DNA of 64,000 nucleotides. It comes from Heterodera schachtii (taxonomy: Eukaryota > Nematoda > Chromadorea > Rhabditida > Heteroderidae). The stretch lies in NCBI GenBank assembly GCA_023374025.1, contig SIJG01000123.1, forward strand, positions 230,388 through 294,387. The letters run 5' to 3'. Within the stretch, counting starts at the first letter, position 1, and each line of letters starts with the position of its first letter. A model generated the notes under the pieces. That model ran no database searches. It saw nothing but the letters and a program-made list of their open reading frames with translations, and had not been told where the DNA came from. Positions 12,801-22,659 of this stretch are shown one piece after another. A program made the translations under genes and the position numbers.

Positions 12801-14128
12801 CGATTTATAAGAATTATTTTTAAATATTCAATTTAGTAATGTTAAAGTAAAATCGAATAATTATTGTATGTTTCTATTTATCTTTTAAAAAAATATTTTA
12901 TTTTTTACTTTAAATCTTGACTTTGATGTGAAACTCTCGGCCTTTGAAGTTTTTCCTTTTAATATGTATTTGTAAAAATTAATTTTTACTTTATTTCTGC
13001 ATCTTAAAATACTCCAAATTTTTATTATTTTTTTTAACTTATAAGTTGTTAAAAGCGTTGAATTACTTAATACTAATATTTAGAATACATTTCCCTTTAT
13101 TTTAATTTTTATATTTCAATTAGTTTTCACTACTAATGTAAAAATCATTTTATTTTTACGCATTTATTCAAATTATATTATTTGGTTTGTGAATTTTATT
13201 ATAAATTGTCTTGTATTTAAATATATCCCCCGACTTTGGGTGAGAATAATTATTTTTTCACTTACAGTTGATTAACTTAAATAATTATTTTTTTCAGCTA
13301 TTAGATTTAATTGATTGTAGGGACCCACCAAAGATGATTTTTAGATATTGTATATGATAATTTTTAGTATTAATCTCAATTTATTAACATTAATATTTTT
13401 ATTAATCTTTTTATCAATTATAGAAATTTTTCATGTCTATTTTTGGTAATTTTATAAATTCATTATTTATTTATTTTATTTTTTCTGCCTGAAGTAATCA
13501 AATGTTAAATCCAATTCGAAATAAAATAATTTATTGGCCTGGTTTGGCCAAGATTTTTTAGTGTTCTGGATTAATTTTATGCGCATATTTTTGCTACTTT
13601 TCGTGCATATTTTTGGCAGCCCTGGTTATCAATATTTAAAACGTATTTTATTTATTATTTAAAAGGTATTATGATATAATATTTGCATTTATATAAACAA
13701 ATTTCAATAAATGCTAAAGAATTTTTTTTAAATTATTTAATTTATTCAAATGCAATCTTATAATTTATGCTACGAGAAAATAATTTTTATATATATATAA
13801 AAATTCAGAATTTTTTAAGTAAACTATTAATTCTCCTTTTATCAATTAGAGCATGGATAAAATTTTCATTTCCAGGCTGTCAAGGATTTATTTTATTTTT
13901 TCTTCTTGGACACTGAAGTCCTTAGTACATCTGATTTTATTCTCGCCAAAACACCTCCTGTTTTATTAGTTTTTCTTTTTAGGTATATTTATTATCCTAC
14001 TGCTGAATTGACTAAGCAAGAGGATATAAATCCATAGACCAAATTGATTGAATTAAATGCTTGATTATATTTATTAGGGATTTACTTTAATAAACCAATT
14101 ATAAAAAAATTTTATTTGATTAATTTGC
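9881..14128. other. T-rich non-coding stretch
   Basis: I see no supported gene. The 69-codon frame at 11569-11778 has no family resemblance and fits chance in this composition, although 11575-11640 is slightly GC-richer. A segment near 13085-13215 recurs directly at about 55020-55150. Confidence 0.55.
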
Positions 14129-14133
14129 TTAAT

Positions 14134-14205
14134 GACATTTAAGAAAGAGAGGAGGAGAGAGAGGGCGAGTCAGAGGGAGAGAGTGAGAGAAAAACCGCAT
14201 GTAAA
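14134..14205 (+). repeat. Purine-rich (GA) low-complexity tract
   Basis: About 70 bases of AAGAAAGAGAGGAGGAGAG-type sequence, almost pure purine on the plus strand, at the edge of the gene island. ORFs crossing it read serine/leucine- or arginine-rich peptides that have no independent support. Confidence 0.8.
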
Positions 14206-14430
14206 AAACCGCGAAATATATACCAAAAACGTACAAAACCCACAAATATATTAAGTTTTTTCTAAAAAAATAATTGAATTTTACATTTATTTTCAAGTGC
14301 TTTCCCGTGCCACATTTGAATAGGCCCAGATATGCAACTTTGACCACTTCCATTGCTGAACTCATTTGGAGTTCGCCTTGTCCAACGAGCAGGAATTTTG
14401 GCTTCATGCAATGGCATTCCAATGGATTTT

Positions 14431-14650
14431 CTATTAAATTTAAATTTAGAAATATTTTAAAATTACTTACCAATTTCTTCCGTCTTAAGTTTTTCTTGTG
14501 CCCTCGTTGAACTTGTGCCAACTTCAGCTTCCTTCTCCTGTTTTTGTCCTTTTCTGCACCTCTCCCAACTTTTCACATATGCTTCAGCTGCTATTGATAA
14601 CATTTTCCAATATTCGCAAATTTCAACCAATTCTTTGTAAGATTTTTTGA
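14431..14650 (-). CDS. Candidate minus-strand exon pair, partial
   Basis: On the minus strand a frame (about 14650 to 14471) reads a charged, helix-like peptide with KSYKELVEICEYWK and KGQKQEKEAEVG. It ends at a GTAAGT donor (intron 14431-14470, 40 bases, acceptor TTTAATAG). Across this junction the frame continues below 14431 as ENPLECHCMKPKFLLVGQGE and GTGKHLKINV. I cannot fix the start; there is a Met at about 14605 and the frame stays open upstream. The 3' part becomes AT-rich and hydrophobic after about 14290, so the true end is unclear. It overlaps, antisense, the first exon of a plus-strand model at 14579-14868, and both are unlikely to be right over the shared ~70 bases. No family is recognised. 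Confidence 0.35.
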
Positions 14651-14868
14651 ATCCAATTTCTTCTGGCTTTTTCCAGATGGCCCACTTGGACAGCCCGAAC
14701 AACCCGAACAGCCTGGACAACCCCCGTACAAAAAACATAAAAGGGGCAAGGTGAGTAGTACATTTTTTTCCATTGTTCAAAAATATATAATTATTATTAT
14801 AGAATGTGACCGGGGCTGAGAGACGTCGAAGGCGCATGGCCAAGGAGGCTCAAAATCAAGATCAATAA
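14579..14868 (+). CDS. Candidate three-exon gene for a 65-aa Pro/Gln-rich basic peptide
   Basis: Model: exons 14579-14636, 14677-14750 and 14803-14868. The introns are 40 bases (GTAAGA to TTTTTCCAG) and 52 bases (GTGAGT to TTATTATAG). The joined frame has 65 codons and ends at TAA 14866-14868. Residues 1-10 are hydrophobic (MLQLLLITFS). Residues 21-37 are a Gly/Pro/Gln stretch with PEQPEQPGQPP. Residues 38-44 are basic (YKKHKRGK region), and residues 51-55 are five arginines. An AATAAA lies about 55 bases after the stop. It converges on the RING gene, whose stop is at 14946. Two independent introns with good consensus and a kept frame argue for it. Against it, the frame is also open upstream of the chosen ATG, so the start is uncertain, and a minus-strand exon competes. 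No family is recognised. Confidence 0.4.
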
Positions 14869-14945
14869 TTGGATCAATTTTTTTTGATTTTTTCTGTTCT
14901 TTATTAATTGTTGACAAAAAAAATAAATAATTTACTTATAATGCG

Positions 14946-15869
14946 TTAACAATTTAATTGAAAGAAAAAATTAACAAAATTTAAAAAAATGGAGTCAAAT
15001 AAATGGTTATTCGGGGAGGGACCAAAATATTTAAAATTTTGACATGGGACTTGGCAAGTTAGGCACTTGCACATATCATCCCCAGCCCATACAATTGAAC
15101 AATCGGCGCACACATTGACGTGTGCGCACTCCTTCCTCCCAAACATTGCTTCGCCGCCAAGGCAGAACATGCAGTGTTGCTCCCATATTGGGGTCACACC
15201 GCTGTCGTTGTCCAAAATTGAAGATCCCATTTTCTTCTCCACCATTTTTTTTGCGGCGCGGAAGCTTTGAAGAGCCAGTCGCCGGCACCGCGCATTCTGC
15301 TCCTCCAGTGCCGCCTTCAAATTTTTGCGGTTCCGCTCACGCTCCACCTGCATCTGAGCATCCATCTGCTCCCGCATTTTCCACTCAGCCGCTACAATTG
15401 CGAATTCCGCGCACACCTTCGCCTCCTCCAACTTTTCTTTCATGAATTTTTTGAGTTTGACCTCAAAAAATTCTTCTTGAAAGCATTGTTGGTGTGTACC
15501 TAAAGTGGGGATAAAGTCAGAAATGTCAAATTGATAACCAATTAAAAAAAAAGTTACCGGAAGCAGCAGCATTTGAAGTTGCCGGTATTTCTGGTGAATC
15601 GTCCAACAACACGCGTTTGCGTGTGTCGGGACGCACAAATTGCGTTTGCTTGTTCTAAAACATACCGTAATAATTAAAAAATGGTGCTATTAACAGCTTA
15701 CGTCGCTCGCCCAGGCCTCAAGCTGGTCTAGCCGGGAGCGGAAGTTGACAAAACGGTGCCGCACATCCTTCATTTTTTCATTCTGCAGCTTCAGCATTTC
15801 CTTCAGAATGCCAATTTCCGCTTCTGCTGCTTGCAATGAAGCCGACAAAGATCCCGAATTAGCTTCCAT
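14946..15869 (-). CDS. Coiled-coil RING-finger protein (three exons, 272 aa)
   Basis: Exons on the minus strand are 15702-15869, 15558-15654 and 14946-15499, separated by introns of 47 bases (GTAAGC to TTTTAG) and 58 bases (GTAACT to CTTTAG). The joined frame is 819 bases with no stop until the end. Residues about 10-55 and 95-180 are charged and helix-forming with heptad-like spacing, so probably coiled coils (MKEKLEEAKV, ALEEQNARC). A C3HC4 RING follows: C198, C201, C213, H215, C219, C222, C234 and C237, with the x2, x11, x1, x3, x2, x11 and x2 spacing of IAP-like RINGs. RING proteins of this layout usually act as E3 ubiquitin ligases by binding an E2 enzyme; that is family knowledge, and the substrate is unknown. 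A C-terminal tail of ~30 residues is rich in F and N. The start is the first ATG in exon 1, and AATAAA follows the stop by about 45 bases. GC content is much higher than the surroundings, as expected for a real gene. Confidence 0.85.
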
Positions 15870-15911
15870 TTCGGTGACAGGAATTGTTCTTCGTTGAAAA
15901 TTGGACGAGAC

Positions 15912-15932
15912 GGGATGGGGTGGGGTGGGGGG
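15912..15932 (+). promoter_or_regulatory. G-quadruplex-type G-run cluster upstream of the RING gene
   Basis: Four runs of three or more G (15912-15914, 15917-15920, 15922-15925, 15927-15932) are separated by one or two bases, which meets the classical quadruplex pattern. It lies 43-63 bases upstream of the RING gene ATG, on the strand opposite to the coding strand. A role in transcription is inference. Confidence 0.5.
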
Positions 15933-16070
15933 AATTAGTCGAGATTAAAACAAAAACACCAAAACAAACCCAACCCACTCCGCTACGGTCATTCACACCC
16001 AATCATTGCGCAAAATGGGTACGATTTATTTAAGAGATAAGCATTAAAAAAACAATAAATTATGAAGTGT

Positions 16071-16334
16071 TTAAACTTTCTCGATCTTTCGTTTCTTCGG
16101 TGGCGCCATTATGTCAGTTGCGTTGCAATTCACGCGTGCGCAATCCTCACACATTTGGAAACTAAGGGTCACATTGTCATCGTCCTCTAGTCGTCTAACT
16201 TTCTCTTTGTTCTCGTACAGTTTTCGCCAGTCATCGTCGCAGAGATAAATTGCCAGCATGTACTTGCCATTGAAGATTTTCCAGAGAGCTCGTTGGTCAA
16301 CTTTTGCCTTTTTAGGGGACGGAGTTTGATGCAT
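16071..16334 (-). CDS. Small protein with nuclear-localisation-like termini (87 aa)
   Basis: The frame starts with an ATG at 16332-16334, 16 bases after a TTTTACAG acceptor at about 16351-16358 on the minus strand. That acceptor could be a spliced-leader trans-splice site or the end of an upstream intron. The protein has a basic N-terminus (SPKKAKVD, residues 6-13), a charged middle (CDDDWRKLYENKEKVRRLEDDD), three cysteines (C62, C65, C70) and a C-terminal PPKKRKIEKV (residues 78-87) that resembles a monopartite nuclear localisation signal. AATAAA lies about 40 bases after the stop. The RING gene starts 201 bases further on the same strand, a spacing compatible with a nematode operon, though I see no downstream trans-splice site that proves it. 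Base composition is much less AT-rich than the flanks. No family is recognised; a lineage-specific nuclear protein is possible. Confidence 0.55.
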   Translation of the reverse strand: MHQTPSPKKAKVDQRALWKIFNGKYMLAIYLCDDDWRKLYENKEKVRRLEDDDNVTLSFQMCEDCARVNCNATDIMAPPKKRKIEKV

Positions 16335-19126
16335 AATTTTTTCGGTAAATCTGTAAAATATAACGCAAAAAATAAAAGCAAATTTATTTCTATTAAATTA
16401 TAAATAAAACATAATTTACGTACTTTGGTTGATTATTTAGCAATTTTATATTATTAAACATAAATCATTTAAATGTATAAAATCAAATAATAATAGAGAA
16501 TTCAAACAATTCAAGTATATATTTTTTTTATATTAGAAATAGCTGTTTTAATTATTAGAAAAATTATAACAAACAATTATATGCTGTTCCTTATCTTGAA
16601 AGAAATGCGTAACTTTTTTAAATTCAAAGCATAATTAATTTAATTACACCGATTTATATGCTTGTTGAGCAATTTGAAAATAAAAATATAACGGTATTCA
16701 TTTCAATAAATACCTAATAAGAACACTATATATATAATTATAGATAAAAGTAAAATGCAAGAAGTAAGAAATTTGGGAAATATTGAATTTAATTAAAAAT
16801 AAAATAGCAATTATACCAAACACAATGTAAATAAATAGATTAAACCTAGATTCAAAATCTTAACATTTTAAATAAACCATATTTAAAAAGACCAAAAAAT
16901 CGAGAAATATTCAATAAATTAACATTTTTAGTGATATTACCGTAACACAGGGGAAGATATAAAAAAATTCTTAATAGAAAATGATTTTTTGAAGTAACAG
17001 ACAGATATAGCACATAAATTATTACAACATACAAAAAATTCCAAGGTCAATAGAGTTTCCAGAAAATAAACAGTTTTTGGATTAGTTCATTTTCGTGGAC
17101 GAGTCGTAGAGCAATCATTCAAATACGATTTGTAGCAAAATACATATTCATCACAATAATATGAAAAAATCGAATAAATTATATCCCGGTCAGAAGTGCC
17201 TTTCGAGACTCCGCAATATTGACTTAGTTAATATATTATTTACTTATATTTCGCCGAATAAATGCAAAAATTAAGTTTATTAAAAAGCTTTCTTATAATT
17301 AAATTTGTTTAATATTTTCAAATTGCTTATCTGTTAGCAACTGTATGCTAATGTAAATAAAATACTTATTTTTTTTAAATATTTTTATTTTATTAAAGGA
17401 ATTGAGACAATATTATTTGTATAAAGATAATACAATTTTTTATTTTCTTATCAAAGAAAAAATAAAATAATTGCAGAAAAATTGCTTCTACAATTACTTA
17501 ATCAAATATTCGTGAGAATCAGTTTAAATTTAATATATATATAAATGAATGTAAATTTGGCTTTACATAAAAGAATATATGTAATGTAAAAATACAAAGT
17601 AAATAATTTGTTAAAATTTAAATAATTCTTACATATATATGAAAATATTTGTTAAATTAAATATCTTTTTATTTTTGTATGAGCTAATGAACAATTATTA
17701 AAATGTGTAGTATAATAGAAATAATATTTAATTAATACAAAAAACAAAAAAGTATATATAAAAAATTAATTGTAAATAAACTAAATAATTTTGGTATACA
17801 ATCAACAAATAAATTAATTTATATAAATTTAAAATGTAAATTAAATATGAAATGGAAAAGAAAAAAATATAATTATAGATTTATTAAATAGTTTTATTTA
17901 AATAAAAAAACTTATTAAACTTTTAAAACACTAAAAATAAAATGTAAAATAGATTCCTAAAAGAAATTAATAGAGACAAAAAAAATAATTATTCTAAAGA
18001 TAATGGATAAAAGAAAATTTTGCGAAAAAATAATTGATTTATAAAAAATATTTCATTTATTTATTATTTTCAAATACATTATAATGAACAGGCAAATAAA
18101 TGAAAGTATTTTCCATGCGGATCCTTTCCGAGCCACAAAGTCGGGATCTCGAAATGATCTTTACGTTCTTTTTATGAAAGCTAAAAATCTTGAAAAGTTG
18201 GGGTTACTTTGTAAGGGTTCAGCCAGAATTTTCATTTTCAAAAATTTATCACCCTTACATGAACATATCAAAAATCGAAAATAGCTAAAAAAAAATTCCT
18301 GCGCCCATTTTTATTGTTCTCTTTTTCTTTTAGCAATAGATTATGCACCATTTAATAATCTTTTTTGTCTTATTATAAATTTAAATATTACAATGTTAAC
18401 CGAAGAATGTATTGAAATTAAAATTACTACAAAAACTTTAAATTGCTCACTGAAAAAATTAAAACGATCAAAGTTAAATAAAATTATTTAAAAATAGACA
18501 ATTTTTAATGTTTGAAGCAGCTTAATTAAATGAGATTTCGTCAAAATGATTGTGTGAATTTGTGCGCATTATGTTGATTTTTTTGTTTAAATTTACGTGT
18601 GTTATTACCCCAAAACAGAAAAGTACCAAAATTGTCAAAAATTTTTACTGCAAATTTCATTAAAATTTCTTAAAAAGACTCCATTCATAAAATTTGGTTT
18701 ACAACATATCGCACTTTTTATATTTTCATTGGAGAACTCAAAATTCAGGACAATCTGAAAATTCAGGACATTTTTGATTTTTCAGATAGGTACCCTCCAA
18801 TTCAGGACAAATCTCAAAAATCAGTACACTTGGGAACTCTGATTTAAATTAATAAAAATACATAATTGAATTTCTTATAAAGTTTAAGGTGAAACGCAAT
18901 GTATTTTTGAATTTTATTAGTTCAATTGCATAATTCGAAGGCATTTTCTGCAAAGTTTTAATGATTTTTTGGAAATTACGAATGGAATAAGAAAATCAAA
19001 TGCTTAGAAATTCTTCTGTCGCTAATTTTCATTTTCCATTCATTTTTATAACTTCATTAAAAATGCGCAATTTTTCACCGTCAAATAGTTCAAAGTTTAT
19101 ATTTTTATGGTTATTTTTTCAATCTT

Positions 19127-19206
19127 TCTTTTGTCTCTCTTTCTCTCTCCCTTTTCTCTCTATTATCTCTCTATCTCTTACTCTTTATTTTTCTCTCTCT
19201 TTTTCT
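19127..19206. repeat. CT-rich low-complexity tract
   Basis: About 80 bases of TCTCTCTTTCTCTC-type sequence. The 82-codon frame that crosses it (19000-19248) is a by-product of the tract. Confidence 0.85.
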
Positions 19207-19219
19207 AAAAATTATCTTC

Positions 19220-19440
19220 CATTGTTTATATTATTAATTACAAAGTGATCATCAGAGTCATATGTAAATTAATGGATATATTATAAAATACAAAGCACAA
19301 TTTTGAAACTCCTACAGATCAGAAGAAAGGAAACCCATTAAAATATAGCTACATTGTTTATATTATTAATTAATAAAGTGACCATCAAAGTCAAATGTAA
19401 ATTAACGGAAATATTATAAAATACAAAACACAAATTTGAT
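19220..19440. repeat. Tandem duplication, period about 132 bp
   Basis: 19220-19307 and 19352-19440 share the sequence beginning CATTGTTTATATTATTAATT with about 10 differences. The copies are separated by a shorter segment with no repeat of its own. Confidence 0.8.
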
Positions 19441-20655
19441 TTCAAGGGATTTAAATGATTTTAAGAAAAAAAAAACATTAAAATAGCAAAAATTAAAAAT
19501 TATGTTTCAATATTTCAAATAAGAAATTATAAAATTAAATTTATATCTTTTATTAAAATTTCGAATTTTCAATAAATAACAAAATTATTGCACTCTCAAT
19601 AATTCTTTAACATTAAATATAATAAAAAATAAATTAAAATTCAAAATTCAAAAAAGAATTAATATATAAAGCATTTAAAATGCTATACATTCAAATTTCA
19701 TTATATAAATAAATTTAATTTTATCTAGGCCTTGTTTTAGCAAACTTTACTCGAAAAAGCATATGCTAAACTCAATGGAGGATACATGTTAATATATGAA
19801 GGAAAATTATAAAATTTAAGAATGCAAATTCAAAAATAATAAGAATTGTATAAAAAAAACTATCTTTCTTTTTCATTTTCACTGAATAGCAGCAGTTTAT
19901 AATAGAACAAAATTAAACACAAATGTTTATTAACTAAATAATATGTTAACATTAGCATAAAATAAAACTTTGTAATAAAATTTTTTTAACAAAAAAAGCA
20001 GAATTTAATATATTAATTGTTTAACAAAAAGAAAGAGAATTATAAAAAAAAAGTCGGAATCTTAAATTTATATTAATAAAAGAAAGAAACGCTATTTAAC
20101 GATAAAAGTCGACCCAGAAATGAATATATCGGGTATTAAATCATTTATTTCATAAAAAGTTTAAAAATACATAATAAAGGAAATAAAAAAGTTTGATCTG
20201 CTTTATTGGCTAACAATAAATAATTCACTTATCTGAATCGCTCGAGCTAATATAAAATTGGCAACTGTGATAGCGACTAAAGCATAAAAATAATAAAAAC
20301 CTTTTAACATTGAAAGTACTCAATGTGAAAGCAGAAAATTATAACTAAAGCAAATATAAATGAAAAAAAGTATACATAACAAAACATTACATCTTATTCT
20401 TCTTTAATAGAAAAAAATGTTAAATGGAAAACTATTAATTATTTTGCTGAAGATAGCAAGACATGGCGATGACCTGCGTTTCGCAAGTACAAAAATGCAT
20501 TAATTAAAAAACTGTGCTGCTACAAAAAAAAAATTAATTTACAATTATTAAAACATATGCTGCAATAAATGACGAAAAAGTTCCGCCGCATTGCTAGAGA
20601 AAAATTATTGAAATTAACTAAAAATATTTATTAAAGTATAAATTATAAAAATTTG

Positions 20656-20660
20656 ATATA

Positions 20661-20698
<38 letters not shown>
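20656..20698. repeat. (TA)n microsatellite
   Basis: About 20 uninterrupted TA dinucleotides. Such a tract can form a cruciform and is expected to vary in length. Confidence 0.95.
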
Positions 20699-20700
<2 letters not shown>

Positions 20701-21654
20701 ACATAAGCTTGAATATAACTTAGGCGAAATCAAGAACTAAAATGACATATGACATGAATGTGAAAAGCCGAATAAAATAAGTTATTCTAGTGCATTCTCT
20801 TTGATCTCTTAAATACAGAGTCATTTATGATGGCAAAAAATATTTTTAGTTTAATATACCCTAAAGATGCCTTAAAGTAAAAACTAATAAATTTATCCAA
20901 GACATTTCTTTATTTGGAACTGCTGCTAATGACATAATAAAATTATAAATATAAATAATTTCACAGATCAAAAATAATTTATGAAACAGTTATGTTTGAA
21001 GAGAAATGAAGGAATCACAAGAAAATAAAATACATAGATTTTAAAGAAGCAATTCTGATGTAAATAATTTAATATATCTGCTTATATAAAAGGTTGTTTA
21101 TTCCTGAATTAAATAACTAATTAGTAATTAATTACTTGGTTGTTATATTTTTTTATGATAAACCTTTTTAAATTTAAAATGCATCCGAGTTCAAAGTAAA
21201 CTCGATTATTTCTTGGGTCTTTGCTGCACTCAGGGGAGAAGAAGTCATCGAAAAATTCGCCGAAAATTGTTGTCTAATTGTTCATAACTATCTTATTTAA
21301 CCTATTAGTTTTTAATAAGCACCAAAATTAATATTATTTTTTGAATATAAAATGAAATATGTTGATAAACAATACTCCCTCAATCAACAAAATTTTAGAC
21401 TTAATAAAAAGGGAAACATAATAAAATAAAACAGCAGTTTATTAAACAAAAATAAACATTAGTAAATTCCTGCTCAAATAAAATTAATTGATTTTTCTTT
21501 AATAATCCGTGAGAGAAATTTTATTGTTCTTTTTCGAATGAAGCAGAAGTCGATGGCAACCAGTACTTTTTAATGGTTTTATAAAATTTTCATGATGAAA
21601 ATCAGCTCATTCGGCACCAAAAACTGCCAAAAATTTTTAAACGAAAAACATTTA

Positions 21655-22617
21655 GGAATAAATTCGGGAAAATATTGATCATATGGACCAAAGCCCAAAA
21701 TGGTCGAAATATATACCAATCGATAGCTCTCGGTCTGTAAGGGAAGAATTCGAAAGAATTTTTTTGCGGAAACCAATCCCTGAAGAGTTATAAACCCGGG
21801 ACTGAAATGGCCAAATGCCTTTGGGACTGAGCCGTCTACCACTCAAAACGCATGGAATTCGACAAAATTGGTATCAATCGATTCCTCTAGGCTCCTAAAT
21901 TATGAATCCGAAAGAATTTTTGGATAAAAATGAAAATAACCGAAGTTATGGGTCACCATAACCTAGAAGAATGAAACTAGAAAAACCGTCGATAATTTGA
22001 AAATTTAATTTTTCCTATTGCGCTAAAAAACCGCCGCACACTCGACTACGGCGGCCAGTAGGTGGGGCGAGACTATGGGCTACGGAAGAAGTCCGCGCGT
22101 GATCCGCAGGCGGTTGACTGATTGGCGGGGGCCCTTCGGGCCCCCGTAGTCAACCGCCTGTGGCGCTCGTCAGACTGCTTCCTCCGCCCTACGTCTCGCC
22201 CCACTACTTGCTCCGTCTTCGCATGCTCCCTTTTGCGAAGTTCAAAAACCTAGTGTTTTATGTTTTTTTGGCTCACCTAAATTAATTTTTTGTCAAAGTC
22301 ATTTTTTGAGATTTTTGAAGACCCATAACTTTTGTCAATTTCTTTTTTATCCAAAAATTCTTTCGGATTCTTTATTAGCAGACCGTGCGGAATCGATTCA
22401 TATTCATTTTGTCGCAATTCCATGCTTTTTAAGTCAGTGGACGGTTCAGTTCCAAAGCCATTTGACCATTTCAGTCTAGGGTCTGTAACTCTTCAGGGAT
22501 TGGTTTCCGCAAAAAAATTCTTTCGGATTCTTCCATTACAGACCGAGAGCTATCGATTGGTATATATTTCGACCATTTTCGGCTCTGGGCCATATGATCA
22601 ATATTTACCTAAATTCG
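21655..22617. mobile_element. Near-perfect ~960-bp palindrome (foldback-like element)
   Basis: The sequence reads as its own reverse complement about a centre at 22136. Arms of about 480 bases match, with divergence mainly at 21850-22020 and 22220-22400. The innermost part is nine consecutive G/C pairs (22026 positions aside, the stem is 22126-22134 with 22138-22146) around a TTC loop. 22025-22205 is strikingly GC-rich with further paired blocks such as GTCTCGCCCCAC. Within each arm a motif AAATTCTTTCGGATTCTT occurs twice, about 157 bases apart. The two arms encode related reading frames (21579-21842 minus, 22332-22652 plus). No terminal target duplication was found. It is a foldback or palindromic repeat; the class is unknown. 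Confidence 0.8.
22126..22146. other. GC-only hairpin at the palindrome centre
   Basis: A 9-bp stem of only G/C pairs (CGGGGGCCC with its complement) closed by TTC. It is the most stable short hairpin in the window and lies exactly at the axis of the large palindrome. Confidence 0.9.
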
Positions 22618-22659
22618 TACAAATGGTAAGGGAACAACACCTAAAAATTTAATACAGCA

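Larger units (their letters stand above)
16400..21600. other. A-rich non-coding stretch
   Basis: No gene is supported. The 18084-18284 frame (66 codons) is in slightly GC-richer sequence but has no recognisable motif. 18730-18840 contains several short copies of a motif like ATTCAGGACA that may be part of an old element whose ends I could not define. Confidence 0.55.

Noticed and set aside
13540..13625. Short element with CTGGTTTGGCC and CAGGGCTGCC ends
   Set aside because: The ends match poorly and I found no target duplication.
14591..14773. Collagen-like GCPGCSGCSG peptide on the minus strand
   Set aside because: It is the antisense of a short Pro/Gln repeat in the plus-strand exon model and has only about three triplets; the frame has no other support.
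15067..15503. Plus-strand ORFs across the RING gene
   Set aside because: They are antisense shadows of the well-supported minus-strand exons.
18730..18845. MITE suggested by repeated ATTCAGGACA
   Set aside because: Ends and target duplication could not be defined.
22332..22652. 106-codon gene
   Set aside because: The frame lies in one arm of the palindrome and mirrors a frame in the other arm; there is no start context, splice site or known family, so I kept it only as an observation.
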